From contig NZ_MLAJ01000002.1 of NCBI RefSeq assembly GCF_002000485.1, forward strand, positions 62,001 through 126,000: DNA of 64,000 nucleotides. The letters are read 5' to 3'. The notes under the pieces were generated by a model that was given only the letters and a program-made list of their open reading frames with translations, searched no databases and was not told the origin of the DNA. The stretch comes from Rodentibacter ratti. GTDB lineage: Bacteria > Pseudomonadota > Gammaproteobacteria > Enterobacterales > Pasteurellaceae. The translations under genes and the position numbers were made by a program. Of the stretch, positions 40,024-49,929 are shown piece after piece; position 1 is the stretch's first letter; every line of letters starts with the position of its first letter.

Positions 40024-41247
40024 TTACTTAATATCAAAATCAATAATTGGTGCTTTATATTTATTGTACACAGCATCAGACGGTGCAGCAGGAACTTTTT
40101 TTGTTCTTGCGACAGCACTTAACGCAGCTGTACAAATATCCTCTGGACCTGATACTTTTTGATATCCCAAAATCGTACCATCTCTGCCTAACTGAATTTT
40201 GATACGGCAAACTTTACCAGCAAAACTAGGATCTTTTAAGAAACGACGCTGAATTTCTCTTTTAATGACACCAGCATACTGATCACCCACTTTGCCTCCG
40301 TCACCAGCGCCTAATCCGGCTCCACTGCCTTGCGAGCCTCCTTTATTGGCATTACCGCCTTTAGAAGCACTACCGCCACCAATATTACCGCCATTCATGA
40401 AATCATCTAAAGCAGCCTGATCTGCCTTACGTCTTGCAGCAGCTTCCGCAGCCGCTTTCGCTTCTGCTGCAGCCCTCGCTTTAGCCTCCGCATCAGCTTT
40501 CGCTTTTGCCTCGGCTTTAGCTTTTGCCTCAGCTTTAGCTTTTGCCTCAGCTTTTGCTTTCGCCTCTGCTTCCGCTTTTGCTTTTGCCTCGGCTGCAGCC
40601 TTCGCCTTCGCTTCTAATTCGGATTTTTGTTTTTCTTCTGCTTGTTTTTTAGCTTTTTCTTCAGCCTGTTTTTTTGCTCTTTCTACAGCAGCCTTCTCGG
40701 CTTTTGCTTTCGCTTCTTCTTCCGCCTGTTTTGCCACAGCCGCTAAACGTTTGGCCTCTGCTTCTGCTTTTAACTTGGCTGCCTCAGCCATTTGTTTTGC
40801 CTTAGCCTCTTCTGCCTGCTTTTTTAAGGCTTCCTGACGGGCTATTTCTAGCTGCTTTTGTTTTTCCGCCGCTTCTTGTTGTTTCTGACGTTCAATTTCC
40901 TTTTGACGTTGAATTTCCTGCTGGCGTTTTAGTTCTTCCTGTTTAGCAATTTCTTGTTGACGAACGTCCTCTTGTTCCACCGTCGGTTTCTCCTCAACAA
41001 CAGGCTCTGGCTTTTTCTGCTTATCGGCTTGGCCTTTTTTTTGTTGTTGGATACGCCCCCATTCCTGAGCAGCATTCCCCGTGTCAACCATGACAGCGCC
41101 TAACGCATCACCGTCACCTTCACCACCGCCCATAATCTCAACAGTTTGATAGAAAGAACTCCAAATCAACAATCCGAACAAGGCAAGGTGCATGAGGATC
41201 GAAATGACAAATGCATTCGCTCCCTTTTTCTGTCGATTATTCTGCAC
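40024..41247 (-). CDS. tolA: Tol-Pal system protein TolA
   Basis: 407 residues. TolA spans the periplasm and transmits energy from TolQR to the outer membrane. One N-terminal helix (about residues 13-33) is followed by a very long Ala/Lys/Glu helical domain (about 70-275) with tandem [18 protein letters not shown] repeats, a Gly/Ser-rich linker ([19 protein letters not shown]) and a C-terminal domain with [17 protein letters not shown]. The repeat number may vary between strains. Confidence 0.95.
   Translation of the reverse strand: MQNNRQKKGANAFVISILMHLALFGLLIWSSFYQTVEIMGGGEGDGDALGAVMVDTGNAAQEWGRIQQQKKGQADKQKKPEPVVEEKPTVEQEDVRQQEIAKQEELKRQQEIQRQKEIERQKQQEAAEKQKQLEIARQEALKKQAEEAKAKQMAEAAKLKAEAEAKRLAAVAKQAEEEAKAKAEKAAVERAKKQAEEKAKKQAEEKQKSELEAKAKAAAEAKAKAEAEAKAKAEAKAKAEAKAKAEAKAKADAEAKARAAAEAKAAAEAAARRKADQAALDDFMNGGNIGGGSASKGGNANKGGSQGSGAGLGAGDGGKVGDQYAGVIKREIQRRFLKDPSFAGKVCRIKIQLGRDGTILGYQKVSGPEDICTAALSAVARTKKVPAAPSDAVYNKYKAPIIDFDIK
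40440..40620 (-). repeat. Tandem repeat array inside tolA
   Basis: The coding sequence for the helical arm contains near-identical units of about 18 bases (GCTTTTGCCTCAGCTTTA on the + strand) repeated in tandem around 40500-40570, with weaker copies on both sides. In frame they encode AEAKAK units, so unit gain or loss would keep the frame and only change arm length. Confidence 0.75.
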
Positions 41248-41262
41248 GTTTTACCTACTTTA

Positions 41263-41682
41263 TTAAATTGGGTTTGTCATTAAACCAACTGATTTAATAC
41301 CTGCCAGATGAAGCAAATTCAACGCTTTAATGACTTCTTCATAAGGCACTTCTTTTGCCCCCCCAACGAGGAACATCGTATTATTATCTTTATCAAATTC
41401 CTGCTTTGATAATTGTGTCACCATTTCTTCCGTTAAACCTTCTTGACGATCACCCGCAATAGAAAGCGTATATTGACCGACACCGGAAACTTCTAAAATA
41501 ACAGGCGTTTTATCTTCATTCGATACATTTTGACTTTGTACTGAATCGGGAAGTTCAACTTGCACACTTTGGCTAATGATCGGCGCAGTTGCCATAAAAA
41601 TCAATACAAGAACAAGCAAAACGTCCAAAAATGGGACAATATTAATTTCGGATTTAATCTCTTTACGTGAGCGACGAGCCAT
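41263..41682 (-). CDS. tolR: Tol-Pal system protein TolR
   Basis: 139 residues, an ExbD/TolR family protein. The single helix at about residues 15-35 contains the proton-linked aspartate in NIVPFLDVLLVLVLIF. The periplasmic part includes LVGGAKEVPYEEVIKALNLL and GIKSVGLMTNP. With TolQ it forms the proton-driven motor that energises TolA. A hairpin separates it from tolQ. Confidence 0.97.
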   Translation of the reverse strand: MARRSRKEIKSEINIVPFLDVLLVLVLIFMATAPIISQSVQVELPDSVQSQNVSNEDKTPVILEVSGVGQYTLSIAGDRQEGLTEEMVTQLSKQEFDKDNNTMFLVGGAKEVPYEEVIKALNLLHLAGIKSVGLMTNPI

Positions 41683-41710
41683 ATTTTCCTCTAAAACTTC
41701 GCTAAAAATG

Positions 41711-41732
41711 ACCGCACTTCAAAAAGTGCGGT
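41711..41732 (-). terminator. Uptake-sequence hairpin between tolQ and tolR
   Basis: ACCGCACTT-CAAA-AAGTGCGGT, a perfect nine-base stem with a four-base loop; read leftward it is followed by CATTTTTA. It lies 17 bases after the tolQ stop and would act as an internal attenuator or stabiliser. Confidence 0.6.
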
Positions 41733-41749
41733 TGATTTTCCTGTTACTT

Positions 41750-42442
41750 TTAATGGGAATGTGGTGCTTTACCAAAGGCTTGGCGATGTAAAATTGTGGT
41801 AAATTCATCTATAAAATTACCATAATTTTGCTCAATTGCATTCACCCGTAAACTTAAACGGTTATACGCCATCACAGCAGGAATCGCCGCAAATAAGCCA
41901 ATTGCAGTAGCAATCAATGCTTCCGCGATACCCGGCGCAACCATTTGTAAGGTGGCTTGTTTCGCACCGCTTAACGCCATAAATGCGTGCATAATTCCCC
42001 AAACTGTACCAAATAATCCGATATAAGGACTAACCGAAGCAACTGTTGCTAAAAATGGAACGCGGCTTTCAAGCCCTTCAATCTCACGATTCATTGCCAA
42101 ATTCATCGCACGGGTTGTCCCCTTGATGATCGCTTCTGGCGCATCTGCATTAACTTGTTTTAAACGTGAAAATTCTTTAAATCCTACAAAGAAAATTTGT
42201 TCGCTACCGGTTAATACATCTCGGCGATTTGATAAACCTTCGTATAATTTATTAAGATCTTCACCAGACCAAAAACGGTCTTCAAATGTGTTTGCTTCTT
42301 TCAACGCACTCGTTAATACACGGCTACGTTGAATAATAATTGCCCACGAAATAATTGAGAATAAAATCAAAATCACAATTACAAGTTGAACAACAATACT
42401 TGCTTTTAGAAAAAGATCTAAAAAGTTCAATTCTGCAGTCAT
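41750..42442 (-). CDS. tolQ: Tol-Pal system protein TolQ
   Basis: 230 residues, a MotA/TolQ/ExbB family protein with three helices: about residues 15-35, and the pair [21 protein letters not shown] (about 133-153) and [23 protein letters not shown] (about 168-190). It forms the stator of the Tol motor with TolR. It follows ybgC in the standard ybgC-tolQRAB-pal order. Confidence 0.97.
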   Translation of the reverse strand: MTAELNFLDLFLKASIVVQLVIVILILFSIISWAIIIQRSRVLTSALKEANTFEDRFWSGEDLNKLYEGLSNRRDVLTGSEQIFFVGFKEFSRLKQVNADAPEAIIKGTTRAMNLAMNREIEGLESRVPFLATVASVSPYIGLFGTVWGIMHAFMALSGAKQATLQMVAPGIAEALIATAIGLFAAIPAVMAYNRLSLRVNAIEQNYGNFIDEFTTILHRQAFGKAPHSH

Positions 42443-42460
42443 TACCTACTCCGAGAAAAG

Positions 42461-42871
42461 TTATATATTGTCTGAAAAAGCAGCCTTTATTTCAGTTGGA
42501 ATCGCTGCCGGTTTCATTTTACCTAGATCAACATAGGCTACCTTCACAGTAGCCTTTGATAGAATTACTGCCTCTCGCATCAGTCGTTGCTCAAAAAGAA
42601 TTGTTGCACCTTTTATTGCAGTAACTTCTGTTTCAACAATAAGATAATCATCCAGTTTTGCCGGAACGCAATAATCAATCGCCATGGATTTGACAACGAA
42701 TACTGCCCGTTGTTCCTGCAATAATATTTGTTGAGAAAAATTCTGTTTTCTTAAATACTCCGTTCTCGCGCGTTCAAAAAAATGCAAGTAACGTGCGTGA
42801 TAAACCACACCACCTGCATCCGTATCTTCATAATAAACTCGCACAGGGAAACGAAAGATCCTTGAATCCAC
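42461..42871 (-). CDS. ybgC: Tol-Pal associated acyl-CoA thioesterase YbgC
   Basis: 136 residues from a GTG at 42871 with AAGGA eight bases upstream; the longer frame to 42934 adds 21 residues unlike the family. It is a hotdog-fold thioesterase; H. influenzae YbgC acts on short acyl-CoAs. The catalytic motif YYEDTDAGGVVYHARYLHFF with its aspartate is near the N-terminus, and GATILFEQRLMR and VDLGKMKPAAIP follow. First gene of the tol-pal operon. Confidence 0.92.
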   Translation of the reverse strand: MDSRIFRFPVRVYYEDTDAGGVVYHARYLHFFERARTEYLRKQNFSQQILLQEQRAVFVVKSMAIDYCVPAKLDDYLIVETEVTAIKGATILFEQRLMREAVILSKATVKVAYVDLGKMKPAAIPTEIKAAFSDNI

Positions 42872-42960
42872 TTTATTTTCCTTATTCAACAATCTGAAAC
42901 TGTGTATTTTAGAGTCAGATTTTACTATTCGCAAGCACTTTCAAATAGGTAAGATCTGAT

Positions 42961-43245
42961 TTATGAATAATGTATGACTATCGCAACTAAAAATGCGAAA
43001 TAACCAAAATAAGGAAAAAATATCACTTGCCAAAAAGTGCGGTTAATTTCAAAGCCAATTCCATGAATCCATGCACAAACCACTCCCCATAGAATAAAAA
43101 GAATCAAAAAAGGGTTGGCTGTTCTTAATTGAGTGGAAAACAAATTAAAATTAAACAAAAAGGCAAGTGTTAATACAATCGCCAAAATAAATGAAAGGGT
43201 TCTTAACGAACCCTTATTAACATATTGATAGAGAAATTGAATCAT
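42961..43245 (-). CDS. ybgE: Cyd operon protein YbgE
   Basis: 94 residues with three helices (about residues 15-33, 43-60 and 70-90). This small membrane protein of unknown function is usually found after cydAB(X). Matching features are GSLRTLSFILAIVLTLAF near the start and GVVCAWIHGIGFEINRTFWQ in the middle. Its start overlaps the cydX stop by one base (TAATG). Last gene of the cyd operon. Confidence 0.88.
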   Translation of the reverse strand: MIQFLYQYVNKGSLRTLSFILAIVLTLAFLFNFNLFSTQLRTANPFLILFILWGVVCAWIHGIGFEINRTFWQVIFFPYFGYFAFLVAIVIHYS

Positions 43246-43343
43246 TATTCGTCAAATTGCCCTAAATTTTCTTTGTTTTTTGTGACTTTTACGCTTGCAA
43301 AAATTGCTGCCAAAATACCCACTACCCAAATTATATATAACAT
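43245..43343 (-). CDS. cydX: Cytochrome bd oxidase small subunit CydX
   Basis: 32 residues: a single helix MLYIIWVVGILAAIFASVK followed by VTKNKENLGQFDE. CydX stabilises the haems of cytochrome bd and is needed for full activity in E. coli. ATAAGGAGATATGAG precedes the start. The start is 13 bases after the cydB stop and the gene overlaps ybgE by one base. Confidence 0.93.
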   Translation of the reverse strand: MLYIIWVVGILAAIFASVKVTKNKENLGQFDE

Positions 43344-43355
43344 CTCATATCTCCT

Positions 43356-44492
43356 TTAGTATAATGAGCTTGTGTTTTCTTCCACAAAGCGTTCATCCAA
43401 GCGACCAAACATTTTAAAGTATGACCAAATGGTATAAGCCAAGGAAATAACCACAAATACTAGCGCTAAGAAAAGCATCCAAGTTAGCGTTAATTCGCTA
43501 GATGTTGCATCCCACATTAATAAACTTTGTTCCGGATGTGAGCTTGAAGGCATCACAAATGGGAACATAGAAACTGCGGCAGTGATAATCACACCAGCCA
43601 TAGTTAATGAGGAAAACAAAAATGCAAAGCCACAACGATTTGCTTTTGAGAAAATGACATTCAACAATGCACTCACTACGGCTAGTGCAGGGAAAATCCA
43701 CAAAATAGGCATTTCATTGAAGTTTCTGAACCATGCGCCGGTTTCAACTGCAACTTCTTTGCCCATAGGGGAAGACGGTGCAAAATGATCAATCGTACTG
43801 GTGACGACATAACCATCTTTAAAGTATAACCATACACCCGCAAGAACAAAGGCGATTAAAGTGACAAATGCACCAATTTGAGTAATTGCACGTACACGAT
43901 CTCTTAATTCAGAGGTGGTTTTCATTTGTAACCAGTTTGCACCATGTGTTACAAGCATTGCTAAGCTAATCACACCACATAATAAGGCAAACGGATTTAA
44001 CAACGCAAAGAATGAACCAGTATAAGTCACCTGTGCGATTTCATTAAATTCAAATGGAACACCTTGTAATAAGTTACCAAATGCGACACCAAAAACTAAT
44101 GCGGGAACAAAACCACCGGCAAACAAGCCCCAATCCCACACTGCGCGCCATGTTGGGTTATCAATTTTTGCACGATACTCAAAACCGATTGGACGGAAGA
44201 AGAGCGCTGCTAATACCAACACCAGTGCAATGTAGAAACCTGAGAAGGATACCGCATATACAATTGGCCATGCGGCAAACACTGCACCACCGGCAGTTAA
44301 TAACCAAACTTGGTTACCATCCCAGTGAGGCGCAATGGAGTTAATCATAATACGGCGTTCCACTTCTTTTTTACCTGCAACAGGTAAAAGTGCAGTCACA
44401 CCCATATCGAATCCGTCAGTTACAGAGAAACCGATCAGCAATACAACAACTAACACCCACCAAATAAAACGTAGAAATTCATAATCAATCAT
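43356..44492 (-). CDS. cydB: Cytochrome bd ubiquinol oxidase subunit II
   Basis: 378 residues with about nine helices. Seen: starts MIDYEFLRFIWWVLVVVLL, then GFSVTDGFDMGVTALLPV (about residues 21-38) and HWDGNQVWLLTAGGAVFAAWP (about 56-76), typical of CydB. It is the partner of CydA in the high-affinity terminal oxidase. 15 bases after cydA. Confidence 0.98.
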   Translation of the reverse strand: MIDYEFLRFIWWVLVVVLLIGFSVTDGFDMGVTALLPVAGKKEVERRIMINSIAPHWDGNQVWLLTAGGAVFAAWPIVYAVSFSGFYIALVLVLAALFFRPIGFEYRAKIDNPTWRAVWDWGLFAGGFVPALVFGVAFGNLLQGVPFEFNEIAQVTYTGSFFALLNPFALLCGVISLAMLVTHGANWLQMKTTSELRDRVRAITQIGAFVTLIAFVLAGVWLYFKDGYVVTSTIDHFAPSSPMGKEVAVETGAWFRNFNEMPILWIFPALAVVSALLNVIFSKANRCGFAFLFSSLTMAGVIITAAVSMFPFVMPSSSHPEQSLLMWDATSSELTLTWMLFLALVFVVISLAYTIWSYFKMFGRLDERFVEENTSSLY

Positions 44493-44506
44493 AATTCGTC
44501 TCCTGC

Positions 44507-46072
44507 TTATTTAGATGATTGTTCAAAGTAGTATTTGCCGGTTTTCAACGCACTCGGACCTAAACGCGCATATTTAAACATTAAATACATTTCAACAATG
44601 ATAAACGCCAAGTAAAGTGCACAGATTAAACCGATAGAGAACCAAAGATCACCTACACCTAAATTTGAAGCAGATACCCCTACCGGTAACACCTCATAAA
44701 TTGCCCATGGTTGACGACCGTACTCGGCTAAGAACCAACCACATTCAATAGCAATCCAAGGTAAAGGTAAGCTCCATAACAATGCTCTTAGCAACAGTGG
44801 ACTTTGTGTCACTTTGTTACGTAGATTTTGAACAAACGCACCAAACGCCAAGAATGCGAGTAAACCACCGACCGCAAGCATTGCACGGAATGCCCAGAAG
44901 TTAGGACCTACATTTGGAATGGTATCACGAGCAGCTTGTTTAATTTGTTCTTCTGTCGCATCAACAACTTTATCGGTATAGCGTTTTAACAATAAACCAA
45001 AACCAAGATCTTTTTTCACTTCTTCAAATTTTGCTTTCGTTTCAGGGTTCACTTGACCCGATGATTTTTTCTCAGCTTTTAATTGAGTGAAAAGATCATA
45101 AGCCACAATACCGCTGCGTACTCTTTGCTCATTTAAAGCTTGGAGTTCTTTTAAGCCCATGATTTCTTTATCAAAAGAACGGGTTGCAATAATACCACCA
45201 ATCATTGGTACACTGATTTCGAAATCATTTTTCATTTCAGCACTATTCGGAATTGCAGCGATGTGAAATGATGCCGGAGCCGGTTGGGTTTCAAATTCAG
45301 CTTCCATTGCAGCCAATTTTACCGGTTGAGCTTTACCAATATCATAACCTGACTCATCACCAAGAATTAATACTGAGATAGAAGCAATAAAACCGAAAGT
45401 AGCGGCAATAGAGAAAGAACGTTTTGCAAATCCAAGATCACGACCTTTTAACAGGTAGTATGCACTGATTCCCAATACAAAGAATGCACCCGTTACATAA
45501 CCGGCAGAAAGGGTATGTAAGAATTTACTTTGTGCAACCGGATTTAACCATAAATCCATGAAGCTGGTCATTTCCATACGCACAGTTTCAAAATTGAATT
45601 CTGAGGCAACCGGATTTTGCATCCAACCATTTGCAACAAGAATCCACATTGCAGAAAGATTTGAACCAAACGCAACACAGTATGTAGTCAATAAATGTTT
45701 ACCTTTAGATAAACGATCCCAACCAAAGAAGAATAAACCAACAAATGTTGATTCTAAGAAGAATGCAAGTAATGCTTCAATCGCCAACGGCGCACCGAAA
45801 ATATCACCTACATAGTGAGAATAGTAAGACCAGTTAGTACCAAATTGGAATTCCATAATGATACCGGTAGTCACCCCAAGGGCAAAGTTAATACCAAATA
45901 ACTTACCCCAAAATTTTGTCATATCTTTATAGACTTCTTTGCCTGTTACAACATAGGTGGTTTCCATAATCACTAATACGAAAGTCAAACCTAATGTTAA
46001 AGGGACAAAAATGAAGTGATATAACGCAGTCAAGGCAAACTGTAAGCGAGAAAGTTCAACAACGTCTAACAT
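44507..46072 (-). CDS. cydA: Cytochrome bd ubiquinol oxidase subunit I
   Basis: 521 residues, the haem-bearing subunit. The haem b595 ligand is the histidine in [19 protein letters not shown] (H19 in E. coli). Haem b558 ligands and the quinol loop follow; the long Q-loop (about residues 250-390) includes [20 protein letters not shown] and the [20 protein letters not shown] segment, so it is the long-loop (E. coli) subtype. [17 protein letters not shown] is also standard. First gene of cydA-cydB-cydX-ybgE. Confidence 0.98.
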   Translation of the reverse strand: MLDVVELSRLQFALTALYHFIFVPLTLGLTFVLVIMETTYVVTGKEVYKDMTKFWGKLFGINFALGVTTGIIMEFQFGTNWSYYSHYVGDIFGAPLAIEALLAFFLESTFVGLFFFGWDRLSKGKHLLTTYCVAFGSNLSAMWILVANGWMQNPVASEFNFETVRMEMTSFMDLWLNPVAQSKFLHTLSAGYVTGAFFVLGISAYYLLKGRDLGFAKRSFSIAATFGFIASISVLILGDESGYDIGKAQPVKLAAMEAEFETQPAPASFHIAAIPNSAEMKNDFEISVPMIGGIIATRSFDKEIMGLKELQALNEQRVRSGIVAYDLFTQLKAEKKSSGQVNPETKAKFEEVKKDLGFGLLLKRYTDKVVDATEEQIKQAARDTIPNVGPNFWAFRAMLAVGGLLAFLAFGAFVQNLRNKVTQSPLLLRALLWSLPLPWIAIECGWFLAEYGRQPWAIYEVLPVGVSASNLGVGDLWFSIGLICALYLAFIIVEMYLMFKYARLGPSALKTGKYYFEQSSK

Positions 46073-46478
46073 CCCAACCTCTTGTAAAATGACAAGCCAT
46101 TCACTATGATTAATAAAGATTATCCTTTAAATAATCACCCCAAATACCTAATTAAACCATCAGGTCCAATTAAGTAAATACTAAATCACTACACATAATA
46201 AATCCTTTTGAGAATTACAATAAAGTGATGAATTATGAAGCAGATAACTCAGAATAGGCACTATTCTACTACTAATCATAAGGATAAAAAACAACAAAAA
46301 TGTTATCTCGCTCACATTTTTGATATAAACTGGAAAAAAATATTGTTGATTTTCTGATGAAAATCAATTACTCACAAAAAACATTGATTAATATCTAGAC
46401 ATTTACTATATATTTTGCTATTTTCGCCGAGAGTTAGACTTAAATGAATTTAAGACAATTTTACTAAAGGACTTCACG
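46073..46478. other. 406-base divergent intergenic region between cydA and the 46479 gene
   Basis: AT-rich and without a credible gene. It holds the FNR-like box at 46354-46367 and a possible rightward promoter, TAGACA then 17 bases then TATTTT, near 46397-46425. I see no clear ArcA repeats, although GTTTAATTA on the minus strand near 46150 is weakly similar. Confidence 0.5.
46354..46367. promoter_or_regulatory. FNR-like site between cydA and the secreted orphan
   Basis: CTGATGAAAATCAA matches TTGAT-N4-ATCAA at 9 of 10 fixed positions. It is about 285 bases before cydA and 118 bases before the small + strand gene, so it may regulate the latter more directly. Function inferred. Confidence 0.5.
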
Positions 46479-46784
46479 ATGAAGAAAATTTCAATGATTT
46501 TGACCGCACTTTTTTCAGCGGTATCATTTTCAGCAATTGCAGCACCACATAAATCTAATGAAATTCTTCCCCAATGTGCTCAATTATTTAAAGAAACAGA
46601 AAATTTAATCATTCAAGCAGAAAAACAACCTGGCACACATACACAGGTGAGTAAAATTAAAAATAAACTCAATCAAAGTAAAAAACAAATTCTTGAAATG
46701 GAGCTCGCCACCCAGCTCAAAAGCTGTAATCTAGGATTAGCAAAACTTAATAGTATGAAAAATAGTTCTGAAGAAACTAATTAA
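46479..46784 (+). CDS. Small secreted protein of unknown function
   Basis: 101 residues. A signal peptide of about 22 residues (MKKISMILTALFSAVSFSAIA) ends at AAP, so the mature protein, about 79 residues, is probably periplasmic. It has two cysteines (C33 in LPQCAQLF and C83 in LKSCNLGL) that could form a disulfide, and an otherwise helical, lysine-rich body. I think it resembles a small Pasteurellaceae family (possibly DUF5339) but cannot confirm that. AAAGGACTTCACG precedes the start. It is monocistronic, with a strong terminator behind it. Confidence 0.75.
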   Translation: MKKISMILTALFSAVSFSAIAAPHKSNEILPQCAQLFKETENLIIQAEKQPGTHTQVSKIKNKLNQSKKQILEMELATQLKSCNLGLAKLNSMKNSSEETN

Positions 46785-46800
46785 ATTAAATGTTAAATAA

Positions 46801-46836
46801 AAAAGACTTATTGAAAATTTTCAATAAGTCTTTTTT
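46801..46836. terminator. Bidirectional terminator between the small secreted gene and ruvB
   Basis: AAAAGACTTATTGAAA and TTTCAATAAGTCTTTTTT form a near-perfect palindrome with a T-run on the + side and an A-run on the other. It serves the two converging genes. Confidence 0.9.
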
Positions 46837-46849
46837 ATTATTCATTTGT

Positions 46850-47857
46850 CTAAGAGACTAATTTTTGCAAACCAAAATGCTGATAAGTTTGCTTGGTTGC
46901 AATCCTTCCACGTGGCGTACGCTGTAAAAAACCTTGTTGAATTAAATAAGGCTCTAACACATCCTCAATAGTATCACGCTCTTCGCCTATTGCGGCAGCC
47001 AAATTATCTAATCCAACCGGTCCACCATCAAAACGTTCAATCATAGCTGTCAGCAATTTTCGATCTAAATAATCAAAACCGGCATCGTCAACATCTAACA
47101 TCGAAAGTGCTTGCTTCGCAATATCTAGAGAAATAATCCCTCCGTTTCTTACATCGGCATAATCACGTACACGGCGTAATAAACGATTTGCAATACGTGG
47201 TGTACCACGCGATCGGCGAGCAACTTCAAAAGCAGCATATTGCTCCAATTCAAGATTTAAACAAACCGCACTTCGAGCCACAATTGAGGTTAAATCTTCT
47301 ACTGAATAAAACTCTAAACGTTGTACGATACCAAAACGATCACGTAAAGGTGAGGTCAAAGAACCGGCACGTGTGGTTGCCCCTACAAGAGTAAAGGGAG
47401 GTAAATCTAATTTGATGGAGCGTGCCGCCGGTCCTTCCCCGATCATAATATCCAGTTGGTAATCCTCCATTGCCGGATAAAGCACTTCTTCAATAGCCGG
47501 GGACAGGCGATGAATTTCGTCAATAAACAACACATCATAGGGCTCAAGATTCGTTAGCATCGCAGCTAAATCACCAGCTTTTTCTAAAACAGGACCTGAT
47601 GTTGTGCGAATATTCACGCCCATTTCATTGGCTACAATATTGGCAAGCGTTGTTTTACCTAAACCAGGAGGACCAAAAATAAGCAAATGATCTAAAGCGT
47701 CCTTGCGTAATTTTGCCGCTTTGATAAAAATATCCATTTGTTCGCATACTTGTGCTTGCCCGACGTAATCCGCAAGCAATTTGGGGCGAATTGCACGGTC
47801 GATCACATCTTCATCAAACTTAGCTTGATTGCTAATTATTCTATCAGCTTCAATCAT
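46850..47857 (-). CDS. ruvB: Holliday junction branch migration helicase RuvB
   Basis: 335 residues, an AAA+ motor that drives branch migration with RuvA. Walker [20 protein letters not shown] (about residues 61-79), Walker [11 protein letters not shown] (about 110) and sensor [18 protein letters not shown] are visible, plus the C-terminal winged helix ([16 protein letters not shown]). Follows ruvA by 10 bases. Confidence 0.98.
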   Translation of the reverse strand: MIEADRIISNQAKFDEDVIDRAIRPKLLADYVGQAQVCEQMDIFIKAAKLRKDALDHLLIFGPPGLGKTTLANIVANEMGVNIRTTSGPVLEKAGDLAAMLTNLEPYDVLFIDEIHRLSPAIEEVLYPAMEDYQLDIMIGEGPAARSIKLDLPPFTLVGATTRAGSLTSPLRDRFGIVQRLEFYSVEDLTSIVARSAVCLNLELEQYAAFEVARRSRGTPRIANRLLRRVRDYADVRNGGIISLDIAKQALSMLDVDDAGFDYLDRKLLTAMIERFDGGPVGLDNLAAAIGEERDTIEDVLEPYLIQQGFLQRTPRGRIATKQTYQHFGLQKLVS

Positions 47858-47867
47858 CTATCCGACC

Positions 47868-48482
47868 TTATAACGCTGCTTTTAAGGCTTCACGAATCAG
47901 TTGTTCGCTATTCAATTCCGGTTTTGCTACACGCTTAACCATTTTTTCAGCATCCGTTGGTTTATAGCCTAACGCAATTAACGCCGCAACCGCCTCATCT
48001 TCCGAACTTTCCTGGTATGAAACAGCTGATGATTCGCTCGGAATATGCTTACTTTCTATAAAGAAATCACTCTGTTTCACGCCTTTAAATTTTCCTTTTA
48101 ATTCAACCAATAGACGTTCTGCAGTTTTTTTACCCACACCAGGAATTTTAATGAGTTTAGAAAGTTCTTCACGTTCAATCGCATAGGCAAATTGTTCGAC
48201 AGACATAGCAGATAAAATTGCCAGTGCCAATTTTGGTCCAACACCATTGGTTTTAATTAATTCCCGGAATAAAGTGCGGTCGTTTTTTTGCGCAAATCCA
48301 AAAAGTAAATGCGCATCTTCGCGAATAACAAGATGGGTAAATAACGTTGTTTCTTGTCCGAGTTCAGGCAAGTCGTAAAAGCTCGTCATCGGCAAAAGCA
48401 GCTCATAACCAACGCCTTGCACATCAAGTAAAATTTCTGGAGGTTGTTTTTCTAATAGAATGCCTGTTAAACGACCAATCAT
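47868..48482 (-). CDS. ruvA: Holliday junction branch migration protein RuvA
   Basis: 204 residues. RuvA binds the four-way junction as a tetramer and loads RuvB. N-terminal OB domain ([20 protein letters not shown]), two helix-hairpin-helix motifs ([14 protein letters not shown] and [17 protein letters not shown]) and the C-terminal RuvB-binding domain ([19 protein letters not shown]) are visible. Between ruvC and ruvB. Confidence 0.98.
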   Translation of the reverse strand: MIGRLTGILLEKQPPEILLDVQGVGYELLLPMTSFYDLPELGQETTLFTHLVIREDAHLLFGFAQKNDRTLFRELIKTNGVGPKLALAILSAMSVEQFAYAIEREELSKLIKIPGVGKKTAERLLVELKGKFKGVKQSDFFIESKHIPSESSAVSYQESSEDEAVAALIALGYKPTDAEKMVKRVAKPELNSEQLIREALKAAL

Positions 48483-48541
48483 AATCTATCCATAAGCATA
48501 AAATTTTGCATAGCATAAAAGAAAACTGGACGAACATCCAG

Positions 48542-49114
48542 TTATTTTTTTAATCGAAAACGCCCCCGACTATAGCGTGTTTTCAAAAGTGCGGTGATTT
48601 TCTCTTGAGTGTCTGTTATTTTTACTGAACCTGTAATATGCAAAGAATGGTTCATCGAATGAGCATGGGTAATTGCGATGGCTAAGGCATCCGCTGCATC
48701 CGCTTGAGGCTTATCGGAAAGTTTCAAAATACGCATAACCATATCCTGCACTTGAATCTTATCTGCCGATCCTACCCCAACAACAGTTTGTTTCACTAAC
48801 CTTGCCGCATATTCAAATACCGGTAAATCATGATTGACTGCAGCCACAATTGCAGTTCCACGAGCTTGTCCAAGTTTTAATGCCGAATCTGCATTTTTTG
48901 CCATAAACACTTGCTCAATAGCAAACATATCCGGTTGAAATTGAGTAATAATTTCCGTAACTCCGGCATAAATTCGCTTTAATCGAGTAGGAAGATCATC
49001 CACTTGAGTCCGAATTGCTCCGCTACCAAGATATTCTAAATGACGCCCCACTTGGCGAATCACACCATAGCCGGTCACACGAGAACCGGGGTCAATGCCC
49101 AAAATAATATTCAT
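48542..49114 (-). CDS. ruvC: Holliday junction resolvase RuvC
   Basis: 190 residues. RuvC cuts Holliday junctions. The acidic catalytic residues are in [13 protein letters not shown] (D7), [10 protein letters not shown] (E about 67) and the pair in [16 protein letters not shown] (about 138-153). Full length, with a basic C-terminus ([10 protein letters not shown]). First of ruvC-ruvA-ruvB; yebC precedes it beyond a terminator. Confidence 0.98.
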   Translation of the reverse strand: MNIILGIDPGSRVTGYGVIRQVGRHLEYLGSGAIRTQVDDLPTRLKRIYAGVTEIITQFQPDMFAIEQVFMAKNADSALKLGQARGTAIVAAVNHDLPVFEYAARLVKQTVVGVGSADKIQVQDMVMRILKLSDKPQADAADALAIAITHAHSMNHSLHITGSVKITDTQEKITALLKTRYSRGRFRLKK

Positions 49115-49124
49115 TGTTTTCTAT

Positions 49125-49151
49125 AAAAAATGGGTAGGAATCCTACCCATC
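49125..49151 (-). terminator. Terminator after yebC
   Basis: ATGGGTAGG-AAT-CCTACCCAT is a perfect nine-base stem; read leftward it is followed by TTTTTTATAG. It lies 10 bases after the yebC stop and separates yebC from ruvC. Confidence 0.85.
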
Positions 49152-49161
49152 TACCATACCA

Positions 49162-49902
49162 CTAAAGCTGTGCTGCCACTTCATCACTAATTTCACCGTT
49201 GTGATAGACGTTTTGTACATCATCACAATCTTCCAACATCTCAATTAAACGAAGAAGTTTCGGTGCAGTCTCAAGATCAAGATCAACTGTTGTAGATGGA
49301 ATCATCGTCACTTCGGCTTCCTGAACTTTGAAACCGGCTTTTTCGATACCATCACGCACATTCCCTAAATCTTCCCACGCCGTATAAATTTCAAATGAAC
49401 CGTCGTCTTGCGGCTGAATATCGTCTGCACCGGCTTCAATTGCGGCTTCGGTCAAAGCATCTTCATCGGCTTCAGCAATTAAAATTAAGCCTTTTTTGCT
49501 GAACAAATATCCTACCGAACCTTCCGTTCCTAAGTTTCCTCCACATTTGGTAAAACTAGGACGAACTTGCGAAATCGTGCGGTTAGCATTATCGCTTAAA
49601 CATTCCACCATCACTGCCGTGCCGCCCGGTCCGTAACCTTCATAAATTTTGGTTTCCATATTGGTGTCATCGCCACCGCCCACGCCACGATCAATCGCTC
49701 GGTTGATCGTATCACGAGTCATATTATTGCTTAATGCTTTATCCACTGCCGCACGTAAACGCGGGTTTGCGCTGACATCACCACCGCCTAATTTTGCTGC
49801 GGTCACTAATTCACGAATTAATTTTGTAAAAATTTTACCGCGTTGTGCATCCTGTGCAGCTTTACGGTGTTTAATATTTGCCCATTTACTATGGCCTGCC
49901 AT
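49162..49902 (-). CDS. yebC: YebC/PmpR family protein (probable transcriptional regulator)
   Basis: 246 residues. Starts [20 protein letters not shown] and continues with [19 protein letters not shown] and [16 protein letters not shown], as in YebC/PmpR/TACO1. Members have been reported both as DNA-binding regulators and as factors easing ribosome stalling at proline runs. It is the usual neighbour of ruvC. Confidence 0.96.
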   Translation of the reverse strand: MAGHSKWANIKHRKAAQDAQRGKIFTKLIRELVTAAKLGGGDVSANPRLRAAVDKALSNNMTRDTINRAIDRGVGGGDDTNMETKIYEGYGPGGTAVMVECLSDNANRTISQVRPSFTKCGGNLGTEGSVGYLFSKKGLILIAEADEDALTEAAIEAGADDIQPQDDGSFEIYTAWEDLGNVRDGIEKAGFKVQEAEVTMIPSTTVDLDLETAPKLLRLIEMLEDCDDVQNVYHNGEISDEVAAQL

Positions 49903-49929
49903 ATTGTTTTCCTTCTTAAAATTATTTTG

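Noticed and set aside
44507-46072. Cyanide-insensitive oxidase (CioA) instead of CydA
   Set aside because: The long Q-loop and the presence of cydX and ybgE mark the E. coli-type cytochrome bd.
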